A stretch of DNA of 64,000 bases from Elgaria multicarinata webbii (taxonomy: Eukaryota > Chordata > Lepidosauria > Squamata > Anguidae), in NCBI RefSeq assembly GCF_023053635.1, contig NC_086172.1, forward strand, positions 122,673,681 through 122,737,680, in the 5' to 3' direction. Positions within the stretch are counted from its first letter, which is position 1, and the number at the start of each line of letters is the position of its first letter. Shown here piece after piece: positions 11,909-22,440 of this stretch. The translations under genes and the position numbers were made by a program. The notes under the pieces were generated by a model. The model saw only the letters and a list, made by a program, of their open reading frames with translations, was not told where the DNA came from and ran no database searches.

Positions 11909-12937
11909 AGCCAGTGTGGTATAGATGTTGGAGTATTGGACGATGACCAAGGAGGCCTGGGTTCAACTCCCCACTTGGCCATGAGACTCACTGGGTGACT
12001 TTGGGTCAGTCACTCAGTCTAACCTACCCCACAGGTGTCATGGATTTCCTTGTCACTGGACAAACACCATCATGACCCAGGCAGCATTCACAAGCAAAAG
12101 CACTTTCATTGCAAGTCAGAGTCATCATCATGGTGGAGCTCCCAACCGCTCAGGGAAAGGAACTGAACTCCGGTTTGAAGCTCTCCGTATTTATAATGCT
12201 ATATGAACAACTAGCTGTTCTCCTGCAAGCTCCCCTTTTTCCTTAGTAGAAAGTTATATACTGGCAGTCAAAGTTTCTAGAAGGAGCAGTGCCTGCCTGC
12301 CTTATCAGGAAGCTTAGGCTATTAAGCTATTCTGACCTTGGTTGCCATAGGTAACACACATTCTTGCTTGCTTGCAGCAAGAGGCACCTCCTTGTGCTTT
12401 TTGCAACATCCCAGAAACTTCTGGGAAACATCCACTTCTGAAATCTCTTCATTGGCTTCCAATTCACCTCAGAATCCAATATAAACTTCTCTTGTTAACC
12501 TACAAAGCTTTTCACTGTCTAGCTCCTTCCTATCTTTCCTCTCTCATCTCACACTATTGCCCCGCTCGTGCTCTTCGCTCCTCTGATGCCATGTTTCTCA
12601 CCTGCCCAAGGGTCTCTACTTCCCTTGCTCGGCTCCGTCCATTTCCTTCCGCTGTCCCTTACGCCTGGAACGCTCTTCCTGAACATTTGAGAACTACAAG
12701 TTCAATCGCAGCTTTTAAAGCTCAGCTAAAAACTTTTCTTTTTTCTAAAGCTTTTAAAATTTGATTTTGATCTGACTTTTCACTGTTAGTTTTACTCTAC
12801 CCTGTGCCTGTTTGGTGCATTTTCTTCCCCTTCTTATTGTTTTATTATGATTTTATTAGAATGTAAGCCTATGCGGCAGGGTTTTGCTATTTTACTGTTT
12901 TACTCTGTACAGCACCATGTACACTGATGGTGCTATA

Positions 12938-12988
<51 letters not shown>

Positions 12989-13116
12989 TTTCCATCTTAG
13001 AAATTCTACTACACAGGGTTGTTGTGAGGATAAAATGGAGAAGAGAAAGATCGTGACTGCTGTCTTGGGCCCCTTGGAGGAAATGGTGGGATATAAATGT
13101 AACAAATAAATAATAA
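11909..13116 (+). mobile_element. MIR-like SINE interrupted by a LINE insertion
   Basis: The left part (11909-12035) has the tRNA-like head GCCAGTGTGGTATAG, then GGCCTGGGTTCAACTCCCCA and the core TGGGTGACTTTGGGTCAGTC. The SINE resumes near 13007 (CTACACAGGGTTGTTGTGAGG) and ends in the AT-rich tail by 13116. The intervening 0.97 kb is a later insertion. Its borders show similar 12-bp words (ctaccccacagg and ctactacacagg), a plausible diverged target-site duplication. Confidence 0.75.
12372..12995 (+). mobile_element. L2-type LINE, truncated 3' end
   Basis: An open frame at 12372-12764 encodes the reverse-transcriptase C-terminal stretch typical of L2-like LINEs (LKSLHWLPIHLRIQYKLL, YKAFHCLAPSYLSSL, WNALPEHLR, FKAQLKTFLF). 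It is followed by a short 3' UTR with CAGCACCATGTACACTGATGG and an AAAT/AAT tail. The frame is open to its stop, but the element is strongly 5'-truncated. The 336 bp before it (12036-12371) is of uncertain origin. Shorter copies of the tail are at 28970, 56118 and 56473. Confidence 0.85.
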
Positions 13117-14068
13117 ACACAAACATGTAACTCCTCTTACAAAACATGATCTCGCGCTGTCTCTCACAACTCCCAGCAAAGTGGAGAAAATTGGGTACAG
13201 TTATACAGGATGCTGGCAAGTAGTTAGTTTGCAACAAACTTGATATCATCTAAGAAGCTATGTCTATACCTATACAAATGAGCTGTTCTAGTCTATGGGT
13301 TATAACAGTGAAGCATAAAAGCAGAGCAAGAAGAGTAACCACAGGACTGGCTAAGTAAGAGTTTCCATAAAATGACTGGATATACTGTTGATATAACTGA
13401 TTGCTCCAAGTTAAAACAGCTTCATGCTGGGGTACTTCTTGACTTTTAAACAAACTGCTTCCCTTATAGCAAATTGCATTCTTAAGGACAAAACATTGCA
13501 GCAAGGCCCAGTAGCTGTATCAAATACATATCTCTGTCTTAGCTAAAAGTTTAAGTTCTGAAAGAAGGTCAGACTCCAAACCATCTTGCTTATAGGTACC
13601 ACAGCCCCTGATGCAGGCCTCAGTCTGGCTAGACAGGGTGGTGGAGATGATGATCATGTTGTAGCATTAGATAATGTGGCTGCCAGCAGAAAGAAGCTTC
13701 CATTCTCTTGTGAAGTCATTCCTAATCTGCCGGCTCTCCATTCTATTAGTTTGTGCTTTTTTACTTACGTAGCTGAGGAAGCCAAAATACATACAAGAAT
13801 GATACCTCATAGCAAATAAACAAGGAAGAAACCATGACCATGTCTCTGGGTTTGTGTGACCACCTTAATGGATTGTATGTACCATTGCTTTAAATATTAC
13901 ACTATAACAAGTGTTTAATGTGAGGTAAAATCACACAGTAATGTCCAGAAAACCATCAAACAATAAAAATAACTCAGATACAGGTATGTATGAGTGAAGT
14001 GATATTGTTTACTAAAATTTGGTAGTAGATTGGGGTTATTGTTATTTTCCATTGCTGATGTTTTCCAG

Positions 14069-14136
14069 ATGAGCAACTTCACTTCAACGATCTTGCAGAT
14101 ACAAACGGGCAGGAGAATGCTGACATCCTATTAGAG
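14069..14136 (+). CDS. FAM180B: FAM180B, second coding exon
   Basis: This 68-nt exon lies between a strong acceptor (gatgttttccag) and a donor (ttagag|gtaact). Spliced to exon 1 it reads DEQLHFNDLADTNGQ then ENADILLE, a short acidic stretch leading into the conserved FAM180 core (LLWGGIE in the next exon). It is too short to stand out as an open frame on its own, and was found by splice-site and phase agreement. The introns on either side are 4.3 kb and 2.36 kb, both filled with repeats. Confidence 0.85.
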
Positions 14137-14404
14137 GTAACTGAAGCCAGAGCAATAACTTGCGTAAATGGCTGAGGGAATGTAATAGTGCCCTTTGGTA
14201 TGGAGTTTCCTTTACAGACCCCCCCCCTCTATCCACCCAACTTTGCCTTTCATTATGCCACCTCCCCAACATACCCTGCCAGTACAATTGTAGCGCCAAC
14301 TTCTGGACCTGCAGCTGCCCCAACCAGTTGTTTTTCTGGGGCCACGAGGAGAAAGTGGTGCCATTAGGTAATTTTAGACTCTGGGTGTAATGGCAACTTG
14401 TAAC

Positions 14405-14525
14405 CTTCTAGATGTTTTAGCCTGCAACCCACACCAACCCTAGCCAACACGGCCAATGGTAAGACTTGCGGAGAGACGTGGCCCTCCAGATGTTTGGGCC
14501 TACAAGTTGGCCACCACTGCTCTAT
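14405..14525. mobile_element. hAT-like MITE with CCTCCAGATGTTT arms
   Basis: It carries inverted AGATGTTTTAGCCTGCAAC and CCAGATGTTTGGGCCTAC words with GTTGGCCACCACTG at the end. This is the widespread reptile element that ends in versions of CAGGGGTGGGCAAC. Confidence 0.55.
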
Positions 14526-14619
14526 AGGATAGGGTTAGCATGACCCTCAAGATTGTTGGGTCTTTGATTTGTGAGGCCCCACACAAGCACTGTATTGTTT
14601 TCTTGGCTCTCTTTTACTT

Positions 14620-14685
14620 TTGAGAACCGCCCAGAGAGCTTCAGCTATTGGGCTGTATAGAAATACAATAAATAAATATAAATAC
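14620..14685 (+). mobile_element. L2-type LINE tail
   Basis: It has ACCGCCCAGAGAGCTTCAG, then CTATTGGGCTGTATAGAAAT and an AATAAAT tail. Confidence 0.75.
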
Positions 14686-15120
14686 AGAGGAAAAACTTCA
14701 CAGCACCATGCTTATATTACTAAGGATCTCAGCTTCGCTATTACTTCAGCTCAGACATAGAAGCTTCAGATGAGATAACTGAAACTCCTGAAAAATGGTT
14801 TCTGCTTTTCTAAATGATGGTCCACAAGATGGCACCCTTCAGCTGTTTCTGCTCATTAGGCTGAAATAGCAGGCCCTGCTGTAGAAAGGGAAAAGGATCT
14901 GAACTGCAAATCATGAGTGTTTGATGAGTGATAGTAAGCAGATACATTACTTTACCTGCATTTACTTCTGGCCACTTCATTTGGCTGCAGTATTTCTTAA
15001 GGCAGTGATACTCATTCTTCAGATCTGGGACCCACTATTAATCTTTTCCCCGCACTTTTTCCTTATAAAAATAATCCTAAACTCACGCACATGCACGCAC
15101 ATAGTGTCTGTTTGTCTTTA

Positions 15121-15315
15121 TCTGTCAGTGACACACTAAGCCATGGTGGTTAGCATTTTGAACCTAACATTATGGCTTAACATGTTGTGTGAACCATGCC
15201 TTTGTCATGTGAACCATTCCTAACCATGGTGGCTACTTAACACAGTTTAAACATGCTCACTAACCAAAAGGGCTAGCAGCCTAACCATGGCTTAGCGTGT
15301 CATCTGAACAGGCCC
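15121..15315. mobile_element. Foldback MITE related to the 4984 element
   Basis: The right end, GTGTCATCTGAACAGGCC, inverted resembles the 4984 element's end motif. The interior repeats CTAACCATGG and CCATGGTGG in both orientations. Confidence 0.6.
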
Positions 15316-15469
15316 ATTCTGTTTCTCTCTATCTGATTGTGGTTGTTCCAGTGGTACAATTCGTCCTTCTATTTGGGCGTAATCCATTTTCAGGTCTGCA
15401 CCCACCAGCTGGAGACGAGTGTTCTAAGGCAGCAGTGGTCTTCACTTCATGCTCATGAGTTTAACCAGT

Positions 15470-15795
15470 CCTGGCACCAGATTTGGAAGGCCCTTGGCCA
15501 AGGCACCCTCAATGGGCCCCTCTCCCTCAGTGAGTCTACCTGGTCACCAGCACTGTCATCATCATTAGCTGCTGCTGCTGCTCTTCCTCATCATTGCTTG
15601 CCTGGCAGAGAGGCAATGAGCAAGCAGGCAGGCAGTGGTGGTATCTCCTGCTCCTTCTCACCACCATCACTATTGTCTGGGCCAGACCAAGAGCCAGGTG
15701 AACAAGCAGGTTGCAACAGAGAAGAGGAGAAACAACTCTTGTCAGTGGGCTCCAGTGGGGGTGTGGGGCCTCAGCCTTTGATGCTGGCTCTGTAT
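15470..15795. repeat. Unclassified repeat, copy 1 of 2
   Basis: It shares with 54205-54555 the order GGCAC/GACACCCTC-ATGGGCC, TCAGTGAG, CATCATCA, GGCAGAGAGGCAATGAGCAAGC-like, CTCTTGTCA-TGGG. The copies face the same way. An open frame crosses it but looks low-complexity. Confidence 0.55.
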
Positions 15796-16493
15796 TTAAT
15801 GTAGTTGGTACCAGAGCTTCCTGCTCTTTCTGTTTATCTTGAGAGCCAGAAAATGAGAATGCAGGAAACCCATTTCACCAAGAGCAGGAATGATGTGGCA
15901 TTGTTTAATTCCACAAAAGCATAATTCCTGACTCAGGGTCAGCAATATTATCTCTCTGATCCATTATTCTCTCTGCAGTACAGTGGTCAAGCATAGGCTG
16001 ACAGAAGACACAGTGGAAAGCCTAGAGGTGTGCAGTGCATCCATTGTGTGTAATACGCCTGTAGACTGGTACAGGCTATGAAAGGTTTGGATGAGGGTGG
16101 GTGGGTGGTACGGGATCAAAGGTATAGAAAGAGCTTATGTTTATTTCGTCCAACCACTGGTCCAAGGACAGAATTTTCTATTCATTACACATCCTTCTTC
16201 TTGCCTGTTAACTCTCATGAATCAAACTTAGTGGGATTGTACAACATTACAAACAGAGAGGAGTATCCATGGAGCCTTATGCAAGGTTTTTAAATGGTTT
16301 TTAAATATGGAATTTTAAATAGTTTCAGGAATCAGCAACCCAGCTTGCACATGCTATAGCAGAAGTCAATTTCCACTGTCTGGGTCACTAGCCAATCTGA
16401 CCTAAGCAAAAATTAATTCTCATCCCCAAACATGGCCCAAACATGGAGAAAAACTGTCCACTGACATTCATGTTTCCACTTATTCTTTTCCAG

Positions 16494-16961
16494 TTACTTT
16501 GGGGAGGGATTGAAATCATAGCCAATGAGACAATCAAGATTCAGGATGAAGAGTTGGCCTCCCTGCGTCCTGCAAAGCGGTTACTCTGGATCCTCCAGCA
16601 TGAGATTCCCAAGAATCCAGCTGGGATTGAGGAGCACCTGGACTATCTTTCGCAGTTAGACACCCCTCTGACGCCAGAGGAATTTGAGCAGCTCATCTTC
16701 ACCACTGTTTACTGTGCTTACCAGGTTCGCTCCATCCAAGGCCTGGATAAAAACCTCTGGATCAACCTTTTCTCCAAGCTGGTCATTGAAATAACCCATG
16801 AGCTCTGCAAACAATTCTGTCCCAAGAAAGCTATGGATTCTGTTCGGCTTCTAGCCTCCAGGCCTTGGCAGGAAATGCCTGCCTATATTAGTGAACTGAA
16901 GAAATTCTATCGATCCAGCCTAACCATGACCCGAAGACACCAAGATGGCACTCATGCATAA
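16494..16961 (+). CDS. FAM180B: FAM180B, terminal coding exon (FAM180 domain)
   Basis: This exon has 155 codons plus a TAA stop and carries almost the whole FAM180 domain, from LLWGGIEIIANETIKIQDEEL to a basic tail ending RRHQDGTHA. The predicted full protein is 207 residues with an N-terminal signal peptide and no transmembrane segment after it, so it is probably secreted. The DEELASLRPAKRL and LTPEEFEQLIFTTVYCAYQ segments fit FAM180 proteins as I know them. The biochemical role of FAM180B is not established. FAM180A is the alternative paralogue, but synteny (NDUFS3 before, C1QTNF4 after) favours FAM180B. An in-frame ATG at 16443 lies in the intron and is not the true start. Confidence 0.93.
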   Translation, partial: LLWGGIEIIANETIKIQDEELASLRPAKRLLWILQHEIPKNPAGIEEHLDYLSQLDTPLTPEEFEQLIFTTVYCAYQVRSIQGLDKNLWINLFSKLVIEITHELCKQFCPKKAMDSVRLLASRPWQEMPAYISELKKFYRSSLTMTRRHQDGTHA

Positions 16962-17516
16962 AGGACAAGTCTTGGTCCTACAACTCTTTTATATGCAAAT
17001 TCATATGGGAAAATCCTTTTTAAGTTCATGAATGTCTGTAACGTTATCTGGGAATCTGCACAGAAATGTCACCTTTCCCGTTTGTTTTGTTTTCTCTAGT
17101 GCTGTAGGGGCATCTTAGGTGTATGTTTAGTTTTATATGACTACTAGCTCATTGTTCAAGGTCTAGGACTTCTGTCACTGCTTTTTCTATAGGACATGCG
17201 GTCCAAGTGGTATCCTATTTTTCTCATTGGAGAATCGGGATTGTGCTTCAGATGAAAAAGTGACAACTTGCCCCTGATGAAAGAAAACACAGGGTAGCTT
17301 GACATGTAGTGAAAATTACAAGGAAGCAAATTCACTTTAGACATTAGGACAAACATTAGCAGGAAGCTTTTGAGAAAATGATGGTCAAGGATCAAAGACT
17401 CCTCAACTGGTGCTTGTCCATCATTCCTATAAAAGCTTTCTGCTAGATGGACAGTTGTTGCATTGGTGAACAGTTCTTTAATCAGCATAGGATGTTCAGA
17501 AAGGAGGCTAGACAGG

Positions 17517-17657
17517 GGCCACAGCTAGACCTAAGGTTTATCCTGGGATCATCCAGGGTTTGCCCCTGCCTGAGCACTGGCTCCCCTGTGTGTCACCTAG
17601 ATGAACTGGTTTGACCCCTGGATGATCCAGGGATAAACCTTAAGTCTAGCTATGGCC
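17517..17657. mobile_element. Harbinger-like MITE, copy 1
   Basis: A 141-bp foldback in the likely FAM180B 3' UTR. The ends are GGCCACAGCTAGACC and its inverse, followed inward by TAAGGTTTATCCTGGGATCA and its inverse. No flanking duplication is seen at this copy. Confidence 0.8.
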
Positions 17658-17725
17658 TGAATGATCCATTGGGATTCTTTCCAGCTTAGTGTTTCTTTTT
17701 CTGAAATACAAATGACTGCAGGTAT

Positions 17726-17890
17726 ATCATAGAATCATAGAACAGTAGAGTTGGAAGGGACCTATAAGGCCATCGAGTCCAACCCCCTGCTCAATGCAGG
17801 AATCCACCCTAAAGCATACCTGACAGATGGTTGTCCAGCTGCCTCTTGAATGCCTCTAGTGTAGGCAATCATTCTGAAAACTCTACTACG
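17726..17890 (-). mobile_element. CR1 LINE 3' end, reversed
   Basis: It begins with the CR1 tail repeat ATCATAGAATCATAGAA, then GAGTTGGAAGGGACCTATAA and CCATCGAGTCCAACCCCCTG. The element is 5'-truncated. Confidence 0.9.
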
Positions 17891-18649
17891 TCAGACAAAG
17901 GTTAGCTCTATTATGTTTACTACCCAATGCATTTGAAGGATACAGCTTTAACCTATCACATGAGCATACCAGCTCACTTGGCTGCATATAGGAGCAGAAG
18001 ATGCTTTGTGTGATAAGAAGTGAGCTGTGGGCTGTGTGTGATATCAGTCCCTTGTGGGAGCTCAGTGTTGAACATTAAGAATCTTGTGCCTTTTATATAA
18101 GTGTCTGTGTGGGAATAGTTGATGTAGCTCATAAACCAACGAGGCTAGGGTGTTGCATATGTTCAACCAGAAACCTGCTGTCAACTCTGATGGTTATTTT
18201 AAAACATGAATATATAAACATGTGTATAATCTGAATCAATAAATGACTCTTATCTGTACCTTGCCTTTTTAACTCAGTTATTCATGACTGTTTTCACACA
18301 GAACTGGATTTTAAGAGATGGCTGGGCCGAAACCTCTCAATTCTATCCAAGGAAATGCAGAATTGTGTTGGCAAAAATAAAGTATGCCAATTAATATAAG
18401 TGTGCAAGATACAGATGTCCTATCACCTAAACACCACTGTTTTCAGGCAGCAGAAGAATATACACTGCTGAGGAACCTGTTAAGGCCAGTCCCTTTCAAT
18501 TGCTGCCATTGTTAAAGTACTACTCCAGGCAGCCACATAGGATACTAATGGTTTGCTTTGGAGGCACATAACTTTGCTGCTGAAGACTGCTATTGCCAAG
18601 ATACTATCATGTGAACAACACCCCCATAAGCTTTAATTGGTTGATTAAA

Positions 18650-18779
18650 GGTGCAATCCTATGTATGATTAGACAGAAAGAAAGTCCTACAACTCCCAGC
18701 ATTCCCCAGCTAGGCTGGCTGGGGAATGCTGGGAGTTGTAGGACTTTCTTTCTGTCTAAAAGTGCATAGGATTGCACCC
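18650..18779. mobile_element. Near-perfect 130-bp palindromic MITE
   Basis: The two arms of about 61 bp are almost identical in inverse orientation around a short centre (taggct). The ends are GGTGCAATCCTATG. Each arm carries TCCTACAACTCCCAGCATTC. The high arm identity suggests a young insertion or recent arm correction. A decayed relative is at 35025-35142. Confidence 0.9.
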
Positions 18780-19639
18780 TAGTCCACTAAAAATGTTGAT
18801 TAATCAGTGGGGGCCAATTCTGATTGCTTGGCTAGTTAAGAGTACCCTTGTTTGTTTTTCATATTACTCTGGCTTGGGTGAGTTAGTAAAGGAGATAATG
18901 TGGGGAAATTAAAGATACTTCCATTTCACAATCAATAGTACACAGCTTTTGTTTATTAATCTACGTTTCCTTCAATATTTATATCATACTAGCAATATGT
19001 AAATTTATTTAAATAAAATCCGTGCTTTTTAATTGGTTAAAATGCAGATGATCAATCAGTTGCACATTGTTTAATCACAGATAGCTCTAAAACAAACATA
19101 CTACTCTTTATCACGAACTAGGAGGTGAGGCAGCCAGATGCTCTTGATCTAATACCACTACTACGGTTGCATGGATTTTGTAAAATCCATTCCATCTGCA
19201 TTTCACAGATTGTCAGTTGCCTTTTGTTCCATCATCCGTTCATTGAAAGAACTGCATTTTTCCGATTTCCCAAATTTGCACAAATTCACCTTTGCGAAAA
19301 TTCATATTCGCGCAAATTCACACTTGCAGAAATGCACAAAGCCCCTCAAATTGTGCATTTTCATGCTTTAGCCTTTGGGGGGAAATGCACATTATCAGCT
19401 GGTGTTCTTTTCTTTTATTTATTTTTCTATTACTAAATTTGTGTAAAATTCTGGAAAGTAAATAACAACAACCTGGTCTGCAAGACCATGGAATCTGTGT
19501 GACCTTTGAAAAACTGGTCTGCTGTGGAATCCATGAGTCAGATGCATAGAAATCCAAACTCATTAGATTCCACTGCAGATTTCTCTGACATCCTTAACCA
19601 CTACATCAAACATACAAGCAAACCCAGTACCTTTTGTCT
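18780..19639. other. FAM180B-C1QTNF4 convergent intergenic DNA
   Basis: I see no gene. At 19255-19345 a degenerate short-period repeat of the words CAAATT(C/T)AC and TTGCG occurs. The rest is AT-rich DNA without recognisable features. Confidence 0.55.
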
Positions 19640-20074
19640 CAGGCTTTATTGAGTTCATTGTTCCATTACAGTTGTCCCTCTCTCAGGATGTTTGCATTTG
19701 CAGAGGACGTTATCAACTCCCAAGTGCCTTGTAGAGAGGGCAGCCTTTCATAAGCTGTTCTACCATTTCTGTAGCAGTTCCTTTATTCACATCTCATTTC
19801 ACTGCTTCTACTCCCCCAAACTACCTCATGCTTTAAGCTTAAATGGAACAGCAATAATGAACAAAACACACATACCCCACAAAGGTCATTCTATGGATGA
19901 ACGGGAGAAACAACAATGGCTCTGCAGGCAGGACACAAGCGTGCAGCATGAGGAATGTGCTGGACATACAACAGCATGCGCTTAACACTGTCATGTAAAG
20001 GGTGACCTCTGTCCAGGACCTGCACCAGAGTCTGCTGCATCTTGACTTCTCTTAGGCTCTTTCTCTATTTATGC
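19640..20074 (-). promoter_or_regulatory. C1QTNF4: C1QTNF4 3' UTR with two polyadenylation signals
   Basis: On the minus strand AATAAA occurs at 19782-19787 and again at 19645-19650, which is 288 and 425 bp past the stop. Either could end the transcript. The region is otherwise free of recognised repeats, consistent with a UTR. Confidence 0.6.
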
Positions 20075-21215
<1,141 letters not shown>

Positions 21216-21411
21216 TTTAGTTGAAGTATTTTAAGACTGTCTTCCAAGTTGAGAGTAGGCTAAGGATTAGAGCTCTGCATACTCAAACCAGAACAGTGAT
21301 AAATAAGAGAGTAGTTATTTAAAATCCCAACACCAAGGAGATTCTGTGGCAATCCATAAAAGTCTGCCACAGCTGGGCCATTCACAACTGGTAGTAGCAG
21401 CTCAAAAGACT

Positions 21412-21494
21412 AGGACCCCAATTCTATGCACTTACTTGGGAGTAAGCAATGGGACATAATGCTGAGTAAACATGCATGGAATTGGGTTCTAAGT
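21412..21494. mobile_element. 'ATTCTATGCA' foldback element
   Basis: It runs CCAATTCTATGCACTTACTT to CATGCATGGAATTGG, an inverted pair of ends with GGGAGTAAG inside. Confidence 0.7.
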
Positions 21495-21510
21495 CTAAGG
21501 GCATTTCTGA

Positions 21511-21900
21511 ATGCACACTTCTTCCTCAGCTCAGCTTTGGCTGTTAGCATTCCTGGTGGTTTTAACATCGGTTTGTGTGGGAAAGTGTAGTGCAGTTAAA
21601 CCTGGGCTGGTACCACAGTTGCCTTCATCTGAAGTGCAAGTTGAGCAACAACCAGTGTCAGGACGTAGGCGCAGTGGAGACTTTTGGGATCAGACGTGGA
21701 TCCAGCCATTGAATATGTCTCTGCAGAAAAGCCCTCATGGATATTGCTTTTGTAACCAAGCTTCTGGTGTTGCCACAGCAGCCACGTTGTACTTTATATC
21801 TTACTTATTGTTCTTTTTAAACAGTATTTACTTTCTTCCACCTAAACATACCAATGAGATCTCTCTCATCCATCCTCTGCTCAGTCTTACAGCAATGTAG
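21511..21900 (+). CDS. Orphan reading frame with signal-like start
   Basis: This is a 129-codon open frame just upstream of C1QTNF4 on the opposite strand. It begins with a hydrophobic run (LWLLAFLVVLTSVCVG) followed by a short polar part with a basic cluster (SGRRRSG). A second hydrophobic segment follows (TLYFISYLLFFLNSIYF). A perfect acceptor (cttcttcctcag) ends at 21528, inside the frame, so it could instead be an internal exon. Its first bases follow a foldback repeat, and it ends just before a TTA microsatellite. I recognise no homologue. It may be repeat-derived or chance. Confidence 0.2.
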   Translation: MHTSSSAQLWLLAFLVVLTSVCVGKCSAVKPGLVPQLPSSEVQVEQQPVSGRRRSGDFWDQTWIQPLNMSLQKSPHGYCFCNQASGVATAATLYFISYLLFFLNSIYFLPPKHTNEISLIHPLLSLTAM

Positions 21901-21920
21901 TCTCTTAAGTGTGGTGTACT

Positions 21921-21921
21921 A

Positions 21922-21967
<46 letters not shown>
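21921..21967. repeat. (ATT)n microsatellite
   Basis: About 15 uninterrupted ATT units. Confidence 0.97.
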
Positions 21968-21969
<2 letters not shown>

Positions 21970-22283
21970 AAGGAGTACATGTTGCTGATTTAAGACGTTT
22001 TGTCCATTGAGGGCAATGAATCTGGGAACTCTTTGGAGGTCAGGATTAAATGTCATAAGATCCTCAGTCAAAGGGCTCGGGTGTGGAGAGATGGACGCTT
22101 GTCCCAATGATCATGCCTTCACTGAACAGGTGGGACTTACTTCTGAGTAAGCCGACTCCCTCAACCCAGGTCTCATTCCTACCATTTTCCTTGCTCATTG
22201 GATTGCTTCCTCCTCCTCTTTTCGCTAAGCATAGTCAGTCTGGCCAGCACTGTCTCCAAATGCATCAGGCATTGCACTTTGCA

Positions 22284-22440
22284 CTTATTGCACTTATATA
22301 CCGCTCCCATAGCCAGGGCTCTCTGGGCGGTGTACAGAAATTCTAAAATTAAGATTAAAAGGAGTATACAAAATTTTAAATCCTAAAACACGGAACATAC
22401 ACACAACATAAAGCATTAAAAAAGCGTTAAAAAACTAAAG
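22284..22440 (-). mobile_element. L2-type LINE tail, reversed
   Basis: It has TATACCGCTCCCATAGCC, then CTCTGGGCGGTGTACAGAAA, the inverse of the CCGCCCAGAGAGC tail, followed by an A-rich region. Confidence 0.75.

Larger units (their letters stand above)
9730..14068. other. FAM180B: FAM180B intron 1
   Basis: A 4.34-kb intron with a 310-bp four-module foldback element (10629-10935), a TG microsatellite (about 10940-10980), and a MIR-like SINE split by an L2-type LINE insertion (11909-13116). I see nothing recognisable in 13120-14060. Confidence 0.7.
14137..16493. other. FAM180B: FAM180B intron 2
   Basis: It holds a hAT-like MITE (14405-14525), an L2-type tail (14620-14685), a foldback element (15121-15315) and an unclassified repeat (15470-15795). 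I see nothing recognisable in 15800-16490. Confidence 0.65.
16962..18260 (+). promoter_or_regulatory. FAM180B: Possible FAM180B 3' UTR ending at an AATAAA
   Basis: The first clear AATAAA after the stop is at 18238-18243, in the context tcaataaatgac. If it is used, the 3' UTR is about 1.3 kb and contains a foldback element (17517-17657) and a CR1 fragment (from 17726), so the mRNA would carry a long hairpin. An earlier, non-canonical signal could be used instead. Confidence 0.45.

Noticed and set aside
12036-12371. A possible solo LTR starting TG
   Set aside because: I see no convincing matching end, no flanking duplication of its own and no related copy in the window. It is left as unassigned sequence next to the LINE.
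16443-16493. In-frame ATG upstream of the third FAM180B exon
   Set aside because: A pyrimidine tract and CAG acceptor end at 16493, and the two upstream exons splice in frame. The hydrophobic run after this ATG is intronic.
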